DNA from: Meiothermus sp. QL-1
GTDB lineage: Bacteria; Deinococcota; Deinococci; Deinococcales; Thermaceae
Assembly (NCBI RefSeq): GCF_003351145.1
Contig: NZ_QQSV01000003.1
Span: 124,001-188,000 of the forward strand
Length of the DNA stretch: 64,000 nt
Direction: 5' to 3'
Shown here one piece after another: positions 45,742-56,481 of the stretch (the stretch's first letter is position 1; every line of letters begins with the position of its first letter). The position numbers were made by a program, and so were the translations under genes. The notes under the pieces were generated by a model. It did not search any database and was not told where the DNA came from. It saw only the letters and a list, made by a program, of their open reading frames with translations.

Positions 45742-47199
45742 CTACCGGATTTCCCGCTGCGCCTCGGCGATCAGCGCGGCCTCCTCCTCGGGGGCCTGGG
45801 CCACCAGGCGGAAGCGGCTGTAGAACCAGTAGTAGGCCATCATCAGCACCACAAAGACGGCCGTGCCCACCACGCCAGGGCGGTAGCTCTCCACCGCAAA
45901 GGTGGCCCCCAGGCAGACCAGGGCCAGAATGGCCCCCACCCAGGCCCCCGGCACGCCCAGCGGGCTCTTGTAGGGCCGGGGCAGGTCGGGGCGGGTGCGG
46001 GCTAAGCGGATGTAGGCGAACATCACCATGGCATACGAGATCACCGCGCCAAACACCGCCATATTGAGGAGCGCGGCCCCCACGCTATCGGAGAAGGTGC
46101 TGATGAGCACGCACATCAGGAAGCCCACCACCGCGCCCAGAATCAGGGCGTAGTGCGGGGTGTGGTAGCGGCTCACGATGGAAAGCCCGGTGGGCAAATA
46201 GCCGGCCCGCGAGAGGGCAAAGATGAGCCGTCCGTAGGCGTAGATGATGGCGTGGAAGCTGGCCACCAGCCCAGTGATGGCAATTAGGGTGAGTATGGTG
46301 GTGGTGGCGGCGTCGCCGAACACCGCCTTGAAGCCGAGCTCCAGGGGGGCGCCCGACTCCCCTACCTCCTTGGCCCCCGCCACCCCGGTGTTAAGGATTA
46401 GGGTCAGCACCGAGAGCACCAGCAAGGTAATGATGCCCAGGATGAGCGCCCGGGGCATATCCCGCACCACATCGTGCGACTCCTCAGCGGCCAGGGGAAG
46501 CTGCTCGATGGCCAAATAGAACCAGATGGCAAAGGGCAAAGCGGCAAAGACCCCGTACCAGCCAAAGGGGAGGAAGCTCGAGCCTCCCGGTTGAGGCTCT
46601 ATGTTGAAGACCTTGTCCCAGCTAAAGGCCCCCGAAAAAGCAGCGGCCACATAGAAGAAGACCAGCACCCCCAAGGCCAGCAGGGTCACGATGAGCGAGA
46701 CCCGAAGCGTCAGGGCGGTACCGCGGATGTTGATGCCCACAAAGAAGGCGTAAAAGACCGCCCACCAGATCCAGGCCGGTACCCCAGGGATGAGGGCGTT
46801 CATATAGCCCGCAATGCCCACCACAATCACCGCCGGGGTAATCACGTACTCGATGAGGTCGGTGACCCCGTTCAAAAAGGCCCAGTTGGGGCCAAAGGCG
46901 CTGCGGGTGAAGGAGTAGAACCCCCCGGCGTGGGGCAACGCGGTGGAGAGCTCGGCGATGGAAAGCACCATGGTCACATACAGCACCGCCACCACGAGGG
47001 TGGCCAGCAGAAGCCCGCCGAAGCCCCCTGCCGCGAGCCCGAAGTTCCAGCCGAAAAAGTCGCCCGAGATGACCGCGCCCACCCCCAGGCCCCACAAAAG
47101 CACCCAGCCCGCGCTCTTGCGCAGCCGACGCTTCTCCAGGTAGGTGTTGTCCACGTCTATGTAGCGTGCGCCCCGTACCTCCTTGGGTCTATTCTCCAT
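45742..47199 (-). CDS. APC-family amine permease, ethanolamine-permease type
   Basis: A 485-residue transporter with about twelve membrane helices. The segments GDFFGWNFGLAAGGFGG, SIAELSTALPHAGGFYSF and ITPAVIVVGIAGYMNAL closely follow the bacterial ethanolamine permease pattern (EAT family). An uptake role for ethanolamine or a related amine is therefore likely. GGGAGGC lies 4 nt before the ATG. It is preceded by the MocR regulator gene (25 nt) and followed by the ligase gene (56 nt), all on the same strand. Confidence 0.88.
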   Translation of the reverse strand: MENRPKEVRGARYIDVDNTYLEKRRLRKSAGWVLLWGLGVGAVISGDFFGWNFGLAAGGFGGLLLATLVVAVLYVTMVLSIAELSTALPHAGGFYSFTRSAFGPNWAFLNGVTDLIEYVITPAVIVVGIAGYMNALIPGVPAWIWWAVFYAFFVGINIRGTALTLRVSLIVTLLALGVLVFFYVAAAFSGAFSWDKVFNIEPQPGGSSFLPFGWYGVFAALPFAIWFYLAIEQLPLAAEESHDVVRDMPRALILGIITLLVLSVLTLILNTGVAGAKEVGESGAPLELGFKAVFGDAATTTILTLIAITGLVASFHAIIYAYGRLIFALSRAGYLPTGLSIVSRYHTPHYALILGAVVGFLMCVLISTFSDSVGAALLNMAVFGAVISYAMVMFAYIRLARTRPDLPRPYKSPLGVPGAWVGAILALVCLGATFAVESYRPGVVGTAVFVVLMMAYYWFYSRFRLVAQAPEEEAALIAEAQREIR

Positions 47200-47223
47200 T
47201 GAAGCCTCCCTTGCCAGACCGCT

Positions 47224-48669
47224 TCAGACCTTTTGCCGCGCCCGGATCAGTCGTGCTAGCTCTTTCACCCCCTCTTCCAGGCCTTCGGCGCCTTCGGCCC
47301 CGAAGCAAAGCCGGAAGTGCATGGCCTCGTCGCTTCGCACCAGGAAGGCCTCCCCCGGGGTGATGGCCACCCCCCGGGCCAGGGCCTGGCGGTGTAGCTC
47401 CAGGGTTGAGAAAAGTCGGGGCAGGCTGACCCAGCAGGAAAACCCCCCCTCGGGGCGGCTCCAGTGCACCCCGGCGGGCATGTGGCGGCTCAGGGCCTGC
47501 AACAGCGCGTCACGCCGACGCTGGTAGATGGGCAGTACCTGTTTCAGGTGCTGCTTCAGGCTTCCTTGGCGGATGAACTGCGCTGCCGCCCGCTGCAACA
47601 AAGGCGGCGGCCCGGTGATATCGGAGACGTTGTGCAAGGCGGTGAAGCGCTCGAGCAGGGCCTCGGGGGCCAGCAGGTAGCCAATCCGCAGCCCTGGCAT
47701 CAGCACCTTGGAAAGGCTGGCCAGGTGCACCACCTGCGACCCGGCCCCCAGGCGCTGGGCCAGGGCATACAGCGGGGTGGGAGGGGTTTTCTCGTAGCTC
47801 AAGCAGCCCAGGGTGTCGTCCTCCACCAGGGTGAAGCCATGGGCCTGGGCCAGCGCCAACAGCCGCCGCAGCCGCTCTTGGCAAAAGCGCAGCCCGGTGG
47901 GGTTGTGGTAGCTCGGGATGGTGTAGTAAAAGCGCGGGCGGTGGCGCTTCAGGAGGGCCTCGAGCACCTCCAGCCGGGGACCTTCAGCATCCAGGGGCAC
48001 CGGCAGCGGCTTGAGGCGGAACTGCTTGAGAATCCCCAGCAAGCCCAGGTAGGTGGGCTCCTCCAGAAGCACCTCTTCCCCAGGCTCGGCTAGGGCCCGG
48101 CAGACCAGGGCCAGCCCCTGCAGCCCCCCCACCGTCACCAGCACCTCCTGGGGGTCGGCCTCGATGCCCCGTTGCTCCAGAAGCTCGCTGAGGGCCACCC
48201 TAAGCTCGGGCTCGCCCATCACCGAGCCGTAGCCGAAGACCTCGCGCGCCAGCGGCTTCAACCCCTCCAGGCAGGCCCAGAAGGCCTCGTAGGGGAACAG
48301 AGCAGGGTCGGCGGTGGCCAAAGCCAGGTTGTGCAGGGCCCGCGCGTGCTGCAACCGGTGCAGGTCGGAGAGCACCAGGTCGGGCTCGAGCCGCTCCCCC
48401 AGGCTGGGCTGGGCGGCGGGCCGGGCCTGGGGGCTCACAAAAGTGCCCCGGCCCACCACCGACTCGATGAGTCCATCGGCCTGCAGCTCGCGGTAGGCGT
48501 TGTGGATGGTGAGCCGGGTGGTGCCCACCTCGCGGGCCAGGGCCCGCACCGTGGGCAAGCGGGTGCCCGGGGGCAGCTCGCCCCTGGCGATGCGGGTGCG
48601 GAACTCCTCGGCGATGTGGCGGTATAAAGCGGTATGCCTGTCCCGCTGCAGCTTGACCCGGATTCCCAT
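47224..48669 (-). CDS. MocR-type regulator (GntR winged helix fused to aminotransferase fold)
   Basis: A 481-residue PLP-dependent regulator. A GntR winged helix (about 5-80: LYRHIAEEFRTRIARGELPPGTRLPTVR in part) is followed by a class I aminotransferase-like domain. SYHNPTG, VEDDTLG and the SLSK lysine that binds PLP are all present. MocR proteins sense amines or amino acids through PLP (GabR and PdxR are examples). It heads the amine operon and probably controls it. The ATG at 48669 is chosen because GGGGAG lies 4 nt upstream. The earlier ATG at 48696 falls inside the -10 box. Confidence 0.9.
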   Translation of the reverse strand: MGIRVKLQRDRHTALYRHIAEEFRTRIARGELPPGTRLPTVRALAREVGTTRLTIHNAYRELQADGLIESVVGRGTFVSPQARPAAQPSLGERLEPDLVLSDLHRLQHARALHNLALATADPALFPYEAFWACLEGLKPLAREVFGYGSVMGEPELRVALSELLEQRGIEADPQEVLVTVGGLQGLALVCRALAEPGEEVLLEEPTYLGLLGILKQFRLKPLPVPLDAEGPRLEVLEALLKRHRPRFYYTIPSYHNPTGLRFCQERLRRLLALAQAHGFTLVEDDTLGCLSYEKTPPTPLYALAQRLGAGSQVVHLASLSKVLMPGLRIGYLLAPEALLERFTALHNVSDITGPPPLLQRAAAQFIRQGSLKQHLKQVLPIYQRRRDALLQALSRHMPAGVHWSRPEGGFSCWVSLPRLFSTLELHRQALARGVAITPGEAFLVRSDEAMHFRLCFGAEGAEGLEEGVKELARLIRARQKV

Positions 48670-48694
48670 GGCGCTCCCCTTTGGATTGGGGAGC

Positions 48695-48700
48695 ATTATA
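48695..48700 (-). promoter_or_regulatory. -10 box of the amine-catabolic operon
   Basis: A perfect TATAAT on the minus strand at 48695-48700, 26 nt before the MocR start, with the ribosome-binding site between them. No good -35 box stands 17 bp upstream, as expected if the promoter needs activation. Confidence 0.6.
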
Positions 48701-48754
48701 GGCACGGGCTCTGAGGGGGGAGAAGGTACAACTTGCTGGATTGTGCTAGGACAA

Positions 48755-49318
48755 TCAAAGCCGGCGGGCAATCCGCAGGCCCCGCAGCGCGACCACCGCG
48801 CTGACCAGGACCAGCGCCCAGAAGCCGCTGCCGGTGGGCAGCAGGGCCCAAAGGGCGTACAAATAGCCTGCTACGGCCCCTACCGGGATGGGGTACCAGC
48901 TTTTGGGGTGGGCGCGCCAGTAGAAAAGCCAGTACAAGCCCGCCACCCCCAGGCCAATCCCCAGGGCCGGCAGGGTCGCCGCAGGATACAGGAAGCCGAA
49001 AAACCCCAGGGTGGGGGCGATGCCGCCACCGCCCCGGAAACCGAAGAAGAGGGGCCAGTTGTGCCCCGCCACCACCGCCACCCCCATCAGGGGGATGGCC
49101 CAGGGTGCCTGGAGCTGGCCCAGGTAGGCTGCCAGCCCACCCTTCAGGATATCGCCCAGGGCCACCGCCACCCCCCAGGCAGGTCCTAGCTGGCGGAAAG
49201 TGCCGCTGGCCCCGGGGGTGTCCCGGTCGGCTAGGTCAATGCCCCTGAGCCGGCCTGCAATCTGCCCAAAGGAGAGCGAGCCCAAGAGGTAGGCTACCAG
49301 GACCCAGAGCAGCTCCAC
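48755..49318 (-). CDS. PlsY-like glycerol-3-phosphate acyltransferase family protein
   Basis: A 187-residue membrane protein with about five helices. VAGHNWPLFFGFRGGGGIAPTLG is the conserved PlsY motif. LGDILKGGLAAYL follows the pattern of the second motif, but the usual SGNPGATN segment reads DTPGASGTFRQLG, a clear departure. PlsY transfers an acyl group from acyl phosphate to glycerol 3-phosphate at the start of phospholipid synthesis. Substrate or activity may differ here. The GTG at 49318 gives the usual N-terminus. A small membrane peptide gene lies just upstream. Confidence 0.78.
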   Translation of the reverse strand: MELLWVLVAYLLGSLSFGQIAGRLRGIDLADRDTPGASGTFRQLGPAWGVAVALGDILKGGLAAYLGQLQAPWAIPLMGVAVVAGHNWPLFFGFRGGGGIAPTLGFFGFLYPAATLPALGIGLGVAGLYWLFYWRAHPKSWYPIPVGAVAGYLYALWALLPTGSGFWALVLVSAVVALRGLRIARRL

Positions 49319-49339
49319 TGCCAGAATGCTACCAGGGGT

Positions 49340-49450
49340 TTAGTCGGGAACCCCATCGCTGGGGGTGTGTTCCCGAATGCCCTGGCGCAGCAGCACCACC
49401 ACCGGCCAGGCCACCACCAAAAGCAAGAGAGCTGCCATCAACCCTTCCAT
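49340..49450 (-). CDS. 36-residue single-helix membrane peptide
   Basis: A short frame: MEGLMAALLLLVVAWP, then VVVLLRQGIREH and an acidic tail (TPSDGVPD), stop TAA. One membrane helix is predicted at residues 4-21, followed by a basic cytoplasmic-type segment. TAGCCT lies 7 nt before the ATG, the same leaderless pattern as many genes here, which argues for expression. It lies 21 nt upstream of the PlsY-like gene on the same strand. I know of no homologue. Confidence 0.5.
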   Translation of the reverse strand: MEGLMAALLLLVVAWPVVVLLRQGIREHTPSDGVPD

Positions 49451-49495
49451 CGCTTTCAGGCTACCCCAAGGAGGTCAGGCCGGGGTCAGCGGGCC

Positions 49496-51772
<2,277 letters not shown>

Positions 51773-51861
51773 CCTTCCCATTGTATCGGCTCTGCGGGGC
51801 ACGGGCGGAAATTGTCCAGAAAGTCATGGTCGTTTGGCAGAGGGCTTTATACTTGGTGGGT

Positions 51862-53091
51862 ATGGCTTTGTCCCAGGTAGAGGTTCTACCCAACGGCCTG
51901 ACGCTGGCCGTGGAGGAGCGGCCCTGGAGCCCCGGGGTGGCTATGCAGCTTCTTTTGCCGGTGGGCGCGGTTACCGACCCCGAGGGTCTGGAGGGGGCGG
52001 CCAGCCTGCTGGAGGGCTGGCTGTGGAAGGGGGCCGGTCCTTACGATGCGCGGGCGCTGGCCGATGCCTTCGACCGATTGGGGGTGCGGCGGGCCAGCTC
52101 CAGCGGGCTCGAGCACACCACCTTTACCGCTCAGTTCCTCGCCGACAAGCTTTCTGCGGTGCTCAGGCTTTACGCCGAGGTGCTTCAGCGCCCTCACCTG
52201 CCCGAGGAAGGGCTGGAGGCGGTCCGCCAGATGGCCCTGCAGGGGCTGGCCGCGTTGGAGGACCAGCCTCCTAAGAAGATGTTCGTCGCCCTGCGCCGGG
52301 CGGTCTTCCAAAGCCCCCATGGGCGCAACCCGGAGGGGGTGAGGGCCCACCTCGAGGCCGCCCGGGCAGCGGATTTGCGCGAGGACTTTGCCCGCCGGTA
52401 TGCCCCTCGGGGGGCCATTCTGGCCCTGGTGGGCGGGGTGAGCTACGAGGCGGCCCGCTCGGCGGTGCTGGAGGCCTTAGGGGGCTGGCAGGGCGAGGGG
52501 GTGCCCCACCCACCGGTGGTGCTCAACCCACCCTGTGCTTTGCACCTGGAACAGGAAACTGCCCAGGTACAGATTGGCCTCATCTACCCCGATGTGGGCT
52601 TCGACCACCCCGAGTACTACACCGCCCGCCTGGCGGTGCAGGTGCTTTCGGGGGGTATGAGCAGCCGCCTTTTCACCGAGGTGCGGGAGAAGCGGGGGCT
52701 GGTCTACTCGGTCTACGCCACCTCTGGGGGGGTGCGCGGCTACAGCTACCTCATGGCCTACGCCGGCACCACCCCTGAGCGGGCCGACGAGACGCTGCGG
52801 GTCCTCGAGGCCGAGATTGCCCGGTTGGCCGAAGGGGTGAGCGAGGAGGAGCTTGCGCGGACCAAAATCGGCCTCCGCGCAGCCTTGGTGATGCAGGACG
52901 AATCGGCCCGCTCCAGGGCCGCCAGCATGGCCCGCGACCTCTTCGTGCTGGGCCGGGTGCGCTCGCTGGACGAGATCGAGGCCCAGATTGCCGCAGTGGA
53001 CATAGCCCGCCTCAACCGCTATCTGGCCGAAAACCCCTACCGGAACCCCTGGGTGGCCACCCTGGGGCCGCGCAAGCTGGTGATGCGATGA
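51862..53091 (+). CDS. M16-family peptidase homologue, non-catalytic subunit
   Basis: A 409-residue pitrilysin/MPP-like protein. The zinc motif HxxEH is missing: the matching stretch reads LEGAASLLEGWLWKG. The C-terminal REKRGLVYSVYA and the GGMSSRLFTEVREKRGL segment, which hold the substrate-positioning Arg/Tyr pair, are well kept. It should pair with the catalytic subunit encoded next, as in bacterial M16B heterodimers. TATACT lies 8 nt before the ATG. Its TGA overlaps the next ATG (53088-53091). Confidence 0.88.
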   Translation: MALSQVEVLPNGLTLAVEERPWSPGVAMQLLLPVGAVTDPEGLEGAASLLEGWLWKGAGPYDARALADAFDRLGVRRASSSGLEHTTFTAQFLADKLSAVLRLYAEVLQRPHLPEEGLEAVRQMALQGLAALEDQPPKKMFVALRRAVFQSPHGRNPEGVRAHLEAARAADLREDFARRYAPRGAILALVGGVSYEAARSAVLEALGGWQGEGVPHPPVVLNPPCALHLEQETAQVQIGLIYPDVGFDHPEYYTARLAVQVLSGGMSSRLFTEVREKRGLVYSVYATSGGVRGYSYLMAYAGTTPERADETLRVLEAEIARLAEGVSEEELARTKIGLRAALVMQDESARSRAASMARDLFVLGRVRSLDEIEAQIAAVDIARLNRYLAENPYRNPWVATLGPRKLVMR

Positions 53092-54329
53092 GAACCCCGA
53101 CGCTTTCTAGAGTAGAGTTCAAGGAGGCCGTGCTGGAAAACGGCCTGACGGTGATAGCCGAGATTAACCCGGAGGCCCGGAGCGTGGCTCTGGGCTACTT
53201 CTGCAAGACCGGCAGCCGCGACGAGACCCCTGAGGTAGCCGGGGTCTCCCACTTCCTGGAGCACATGCTCTTCAAGGGCAGCGAGCGGCGGGGGGCCTTG
53301 GAGGTGAACCTCGAGTTCGACCGACTGGGTGCCCAGTACAACGCCTTTACCTCGGAGGAGAACACCGTCTACTACGGGGCGGTGCTGCCGGAGTTCGCCC
53401 CCGCGCTTCTGGAGCTCTGGACCGATTTGATGCGCCCTGCTTTGCGCCCGGAGGACTTCGAGACCGAGAAGCAGGTGATTTTGGAGGAAATCGCCCTCTA
53501 CGAGGACCGCCCCCAGGCGATGCTCTTTGACTGGGGGCGCGCCCGCTACTTCCGCGGCCATCCTCTGGGCAACAGCGTGCTGGGCACCAAGGCCAGCATC
53601 ACCGCCCTCACCCGCGAGCAGATGGCGGCCTACCAGGCCCGCCGCTATGTGCCCTCCAACCTGGTGCTGGCCCTGGCCGGCAAGGTGGACTGGGAGCGCA
53701 CCTTGGCCCAGGTGGAGGCCCTCACCGCCCACTGGCCCAGGGGCCAGGCCCCCCGGGCCTACCCGGCGCTCGAGCCGGCCAGTGGCGAGCTGCGCGAGCC
53801 CTACCCCAAGGCCACCCAGGCCTACCTGGCCTTCTTTGCCCCGGGGGTATCGGCCCAGGACCCGCGCCGCTACGCGGCCCACCTGCTGGCCCGCATCCTG
53901 GGGGGGGAGGACAACAGCCGCCTACACTGGGCCCTGGCCGACAAGGGTCTGGTGGAATCGGTGGGCGCCGGGATAGACGAGGCCGACAGGGCCGGGCTGT
54001 TCTACGTGCACGTCCAGGCCGACCCCAAAAACGAGGGGGTGGTGCGGGAGGTGCTGTACCAGGAGCTTGCGCGTCTGGAGCGCGAAGGGGTGCGGGAGGA
54101 GGAGCTGGAACAGGCCAAAAACAAGCTGGCCACGGCCCTGGCCTTTGCCGGTGAGACCCCCATGCAGCGCCTGATGAGCATAGGCCTGGACTACCTATAC
54201 AACCAGACCTACACGCCTTTGGATGAGGTCGCCCGAAGGGTGACGGCGGTGACGCGGGACGAGGTAGAGGCCCTGCTGGAAGAGAGGCCCTTCAGCCGCG
54301 GTTTTCTCTACAGCCTGGTCCCCGCCTGA
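53088..54329 (+). CDS. M16-family zinc peptidase, catalytic subunit
   Basis: A 413-residue insulinase-family peptidase. HFLEHMLFKG (about 56-65) provides the inverted zinc motif HxxEH, and the distal glutamate is in EKQVILEEIALYEDRPQ. It carries the catalytic site, whereas its partner upstream carries the Arg/Tyr pair. No signal peptide is visible, so the complex is probably cytoplasmic. The 4-nt overlap with the partner gene suggests equimolar synthesis. The natural substrate is unknown. Confidence 0.92.
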   Translation: MRTPTLSRVEFKEAVLENGLTVIAEINPEARSVALGYFCKTGSRDETPEVAGVSHFLEHMLFKGSERRGALEVNLEFDRLGAQYNAFTSEENTVYYGAVLPEFAPALLELWTDLMRPALRPEDFETEKQVILEEIALYEDRPQAMLFDWGRARYFRGHPLGNSVLGTKASITALTREQMAAYQARRYVPSNLVLALAGKVDWERTLAQVEALTAHWPRGQAPRAYPALEPASGELREPYPKATQAYLAFFAPGVSAQDPRRYAAHLLARILGGEDNSRLHWALADKGLVESVGAGIDEADRAGLFYVHVQADPKNEGVVREVLYQELARLEREGVREEELEQAKNKLATALAFAGETPMQRLMSIGLDYLYNQTYTPLDEVARRVTAVTRDEVEALLEERPFSRGFLYSLVPA

Positions 54330-54331
54330 GC

Positions 54332-54874
54332 TCAGTGGGGTCTGGCCAGCACCAGCGTCCAGTAGGTGCGGTAGGTGTTGACAGAGTTCCCTTCAACCAC
54401 CGCCGCCCCTATCTCGCTGAAGCTCTGGCTCTTGATGGCCTGGCAGTGGCCGGTCTGGCTGGAGAGCCAGGCCCGTATGACCGAGGGCATATCGGGTTGG
54501 CCGGCGGCGATGTTCTCGCCCCAGCTTGCGGCCCGGTAGCCGGTTCTTTGAATGCGCTGGCCGGGGTTGGAGCCGTCGGAGCCGGTGTGGGAAAAGAAGT
54601 TGTGCTGCTGCATGTCCTGGCTGTGGGCCAGCGCGGCCTGGGCGAGCTGGGCGTTCCACCGCACCGGGGGTGCAGGCTGGGGAAAGTCCTGGCCGGCGCA
54701 GCGGCAGGGGGTGGCGCGCACCTGGTTCAGGGCCTGGGTGAAGGCATCGGGAACGAGGCCCGAGCCGGGAGCGCTGAAGGCCACCTGGCTGCAGGCGGGA
54801 AGCTCCGGGGTGGAGGAGGTCCCGGGGGTGCTGCAGGCGACAAGCATGAGCAGTGACCAGAGCCATGCGCGCAT
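54332..54874 (-). CDS. CAP-domain lipoprotein
   Basis: A 180-residue lipoprotein (lipobox LVAC, Cys14) with a CAP/SCP domain. The domain has WNAQLAQAALAHSQDMQQHNFFSHTGSDGSNPGQRIQRTGY, with the histidine and glutamate of the CAP cavity, and WGENIAAG. AWLSSQTGHCQAIKSQSFSEIGAAVV follows. CAP proteins are secreted and in some species bind lipids or act on envelopes; the role here is unknown. It ends 3 nt from the convergent M16 gene and is divergent from a second CAP gene 75 nt away. Confidence 0.83.
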   Translation of the reverse strand: MRAWLWSLLMLVACSTPGTSSTPELPACSQVAFSAPGSGLVPDAFTQALNQVRATPCRCAGQDFPQPAPPVRWNAQLAQAALAHSQDMQQHNFFSHTGSDGSNPGQRIQRTGYRAASWGENIAAGQPDMPSVIRAWLSSQTGHCQAIKSQSFSEIGAAVVEGNSVNTYRTYWTLVLARPH

Positions 54875-54948
54875 ACCAGGCCATACTCTACACGCTCCCG
54901 GGCTGGCCCTGACCTGAACCTGCACCAAAGGGCGCTAGTATGGTGGGG

Positions 54949-55848
54949 ATGCGCGCGGTGGGGCTTTGCCTGGTGCTGCTGGCCGGGGCCTTGGCCCAGT
55001 CGCCCTTGGAGCTCGAGGTGCTGCGGCGGACCAACGAGGCCCGGCAGGCGCAGGGGCTCGGGCCCCTGGTCTGGGATGCGCTGGCCCACAGGGCCGCGCT
55101 TCACCACGCCCAGGACATGCTCAAGCGCAACTACTTCGCCCATCGTAGCCCCGAAGGGCAGGGGCCCGCCGAGCGGTTGCAGCGGGCAGGGGTGCTGGAG
55201 GTGGCCGTCGGGGAGAACCTGGCGCAGTTTGCCGGCTACCCTGAGGCCGAGGTCCCCCGGCGGGCCCTGGAGGGCTGGCTCGAGAGCCCCGGCCACCGGG
55301 CCAACCTGCTCAACCCCCGTTTCACTCACCTGGGGGTGGGGCTGGTGCGGGAGGGGCGGCGGGTGGTGGTGGTGCAGAACTTTGTCGCCCGGCCCTTTGA
55401 GCTGGGGGTGGAGCGCGCGCCGGTCCAGGCCGAGCGGACCATCCTGCGGCTTTCCGGCACCGCCCCGGGAACGCTGGGGGTTTTTCTGGGCGACCACCTG
55501 TTCGCCCGCCTCGAGCCGCCCATCTCGGCCCACCTGGAGCTGCCGCCCGGGGCCCAGGTGCGCTATGCCCTCTACGACGGAAAGGGCTGGTGGGCGGTCC
55601 GGAACGGTGAGCAGGGCCTTTCGCTGGAGGTAGCCCTGGAGCGCCGCTTCGCGCCCGGGCAGCGCGTGGACCTGCGCCTGCCGCGAGGGGCCTTTGTGCT
55701 GGCCCTGGGGGCCGAGCCGCGGCTGTGGCAGAGCGTGGAGGGGCCGGCGCGGCTGACCCTTACCCTGCCCTCCACCCTGGGGGCTCTTTGGGTGGGGCAG
55801 CGGCAGGGGGGAAGGGTCCTCTATACCCACCGGATTCCCCTGTCGTAG
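54949..55848 (+). CDS. Secreted CAP-domain protein with C-terminal beta-rich extension
   Basis: A 299-residue exported protein. A signal peptide (about 1-17, ending ALAQ) is followed by a CAP domain (about 20-145). It contains LRRTNEARQAQGLGPLVWDALAHRAALHHAQDM, YFAHRSPEG, VGENLAQF and SPGHRANLLNPRFTHLGVGL. About 150 residues of beta-rich sequence of unknown family follow. TAGTAT lies 7 nt before the ATG, giving a likely leaderless mRNA. The CAP domain is only distantly like that of its divergent neighbour. Confidence 0.85.
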   Translation: MRAVGLCLVLLAGALAQSPLELEVLRRTNEARQAQGLGPLVWDALAHRAALHHAQDMLKRNYFAHRSPEGQGPAERLQRAGVLEVAVGENLAQFAGYPEAEVPRRALEGWLESPGHRANLLNPRFTHLGVGLVREGRRVVVVQNFVARPFELGVERAPVQAERTILRLSGTAPGTLGVFLGDHLFARLEPPISAHLELPPGAQVRYALYDGKGWWAVRNGEQGLSLEVALERRFAPGQRVDLRLPRGAFVLALGAEPRLWQSVEGPARLTLTLPSTLGALWVGQRQGGRVLYTHRIPLS

Positions 55849-55891
55849 GGGCAATGGACATCCGCGCAGGGAACGTGGAGAATGGTCCCCA

Positions 55892-56479
55892 ATGGCCGAG
55901 ATCCTACCCATCCGCCTCTACGGCGACCCTATTTTGAAGAAGAAAGCCCAGCCGGTGCGCGATTTTAGCAGCCTACCGCGGCTGGCCGAGGATATGCTCG
56001 AGACCATGTTCGAGGCCCGGGGGGTGGGGCTGGCGGCCCCGCAGGTGGGTCTGAGCCAGCGGCTCTTCGTGGCCGCCTTGTACCAGGATGAGGACGGGGA
56101 GGAAGGGGAGGAGGCCCCCTTGCGGACGCGGGTCAAGGAGGTCTACGTGATGGCCAACCCCGTCATCACCCACCGCGAGGGGAGCCAGTCCATCCTCGAG
56201 GGCTGCCTCTCCCTGCCCGGGCTTTACGCCGAGGGGGCCCAGCGCGACCTGAGGGTGCGGGTGGAGTACCAGAACGAACGGGGAGAGCCCAGGGTTCTGG
56301 AGGCCGAGGGCTACTTTGCGGTGGTGCTCCAGCACGAGATTGACCACCTGGACGGAATCCTCTTCTTCCAGCGGATGCCCCTGCCCCTCCGGCAGCGCTT
56401 TTTGGAGGAACACCGCGAGGACCTGGCCCTTTTCCAGCGGCGGGCCCGGGCCTTCCTGCGGGAGGCCGGCCAGCGGTAG
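55892..56479 (+). CDS. def: Peptide deformylase
   Basis: A 195-residue metalloenzyme that removes the formyl group from nascent proteins. GVGLAAPQVG (motif 1), EGCLSLPG (motif 2, metal cysteine) and QHEIDHLDG (motif 3) are all intact. A short acidic insertion, DEDGEEGEEAP, follows motif 1. GAGAAT lies 8 nt before the ATG. fmt starts 2 nt after its stop, so both ends of the formyl-methionine cycle are co-expressed. Confidence 0.96.
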   Translation: MAEILPIRLYGDPILKKKAQPVRDFSSLPRLAEDMLETMFEARGVGLAAPQVGLSQRLFVAALYQDEDGEEGEEAPLRTRVKEVYVMANPVITHREGSQSILEGCLSLPGLYAEGAQRDLRVRVEYQNERGEPRVLEAEGYFAVVLQHEIDHLDGILFFQRMPLPLRQRFLEEHREDLALFQRRARAFLREAGQR

Positions 56480-56481
56480 CC

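Noticed and set aside
39666-48669. Standard Puu putrescine degradation operon
   Set aside because: No FAD amine oxidase (PuuB) or GABA aminotransferase is present. The permease looks like an ethanolamine type, and an SDR dehydrogenase takes the oxidase place.
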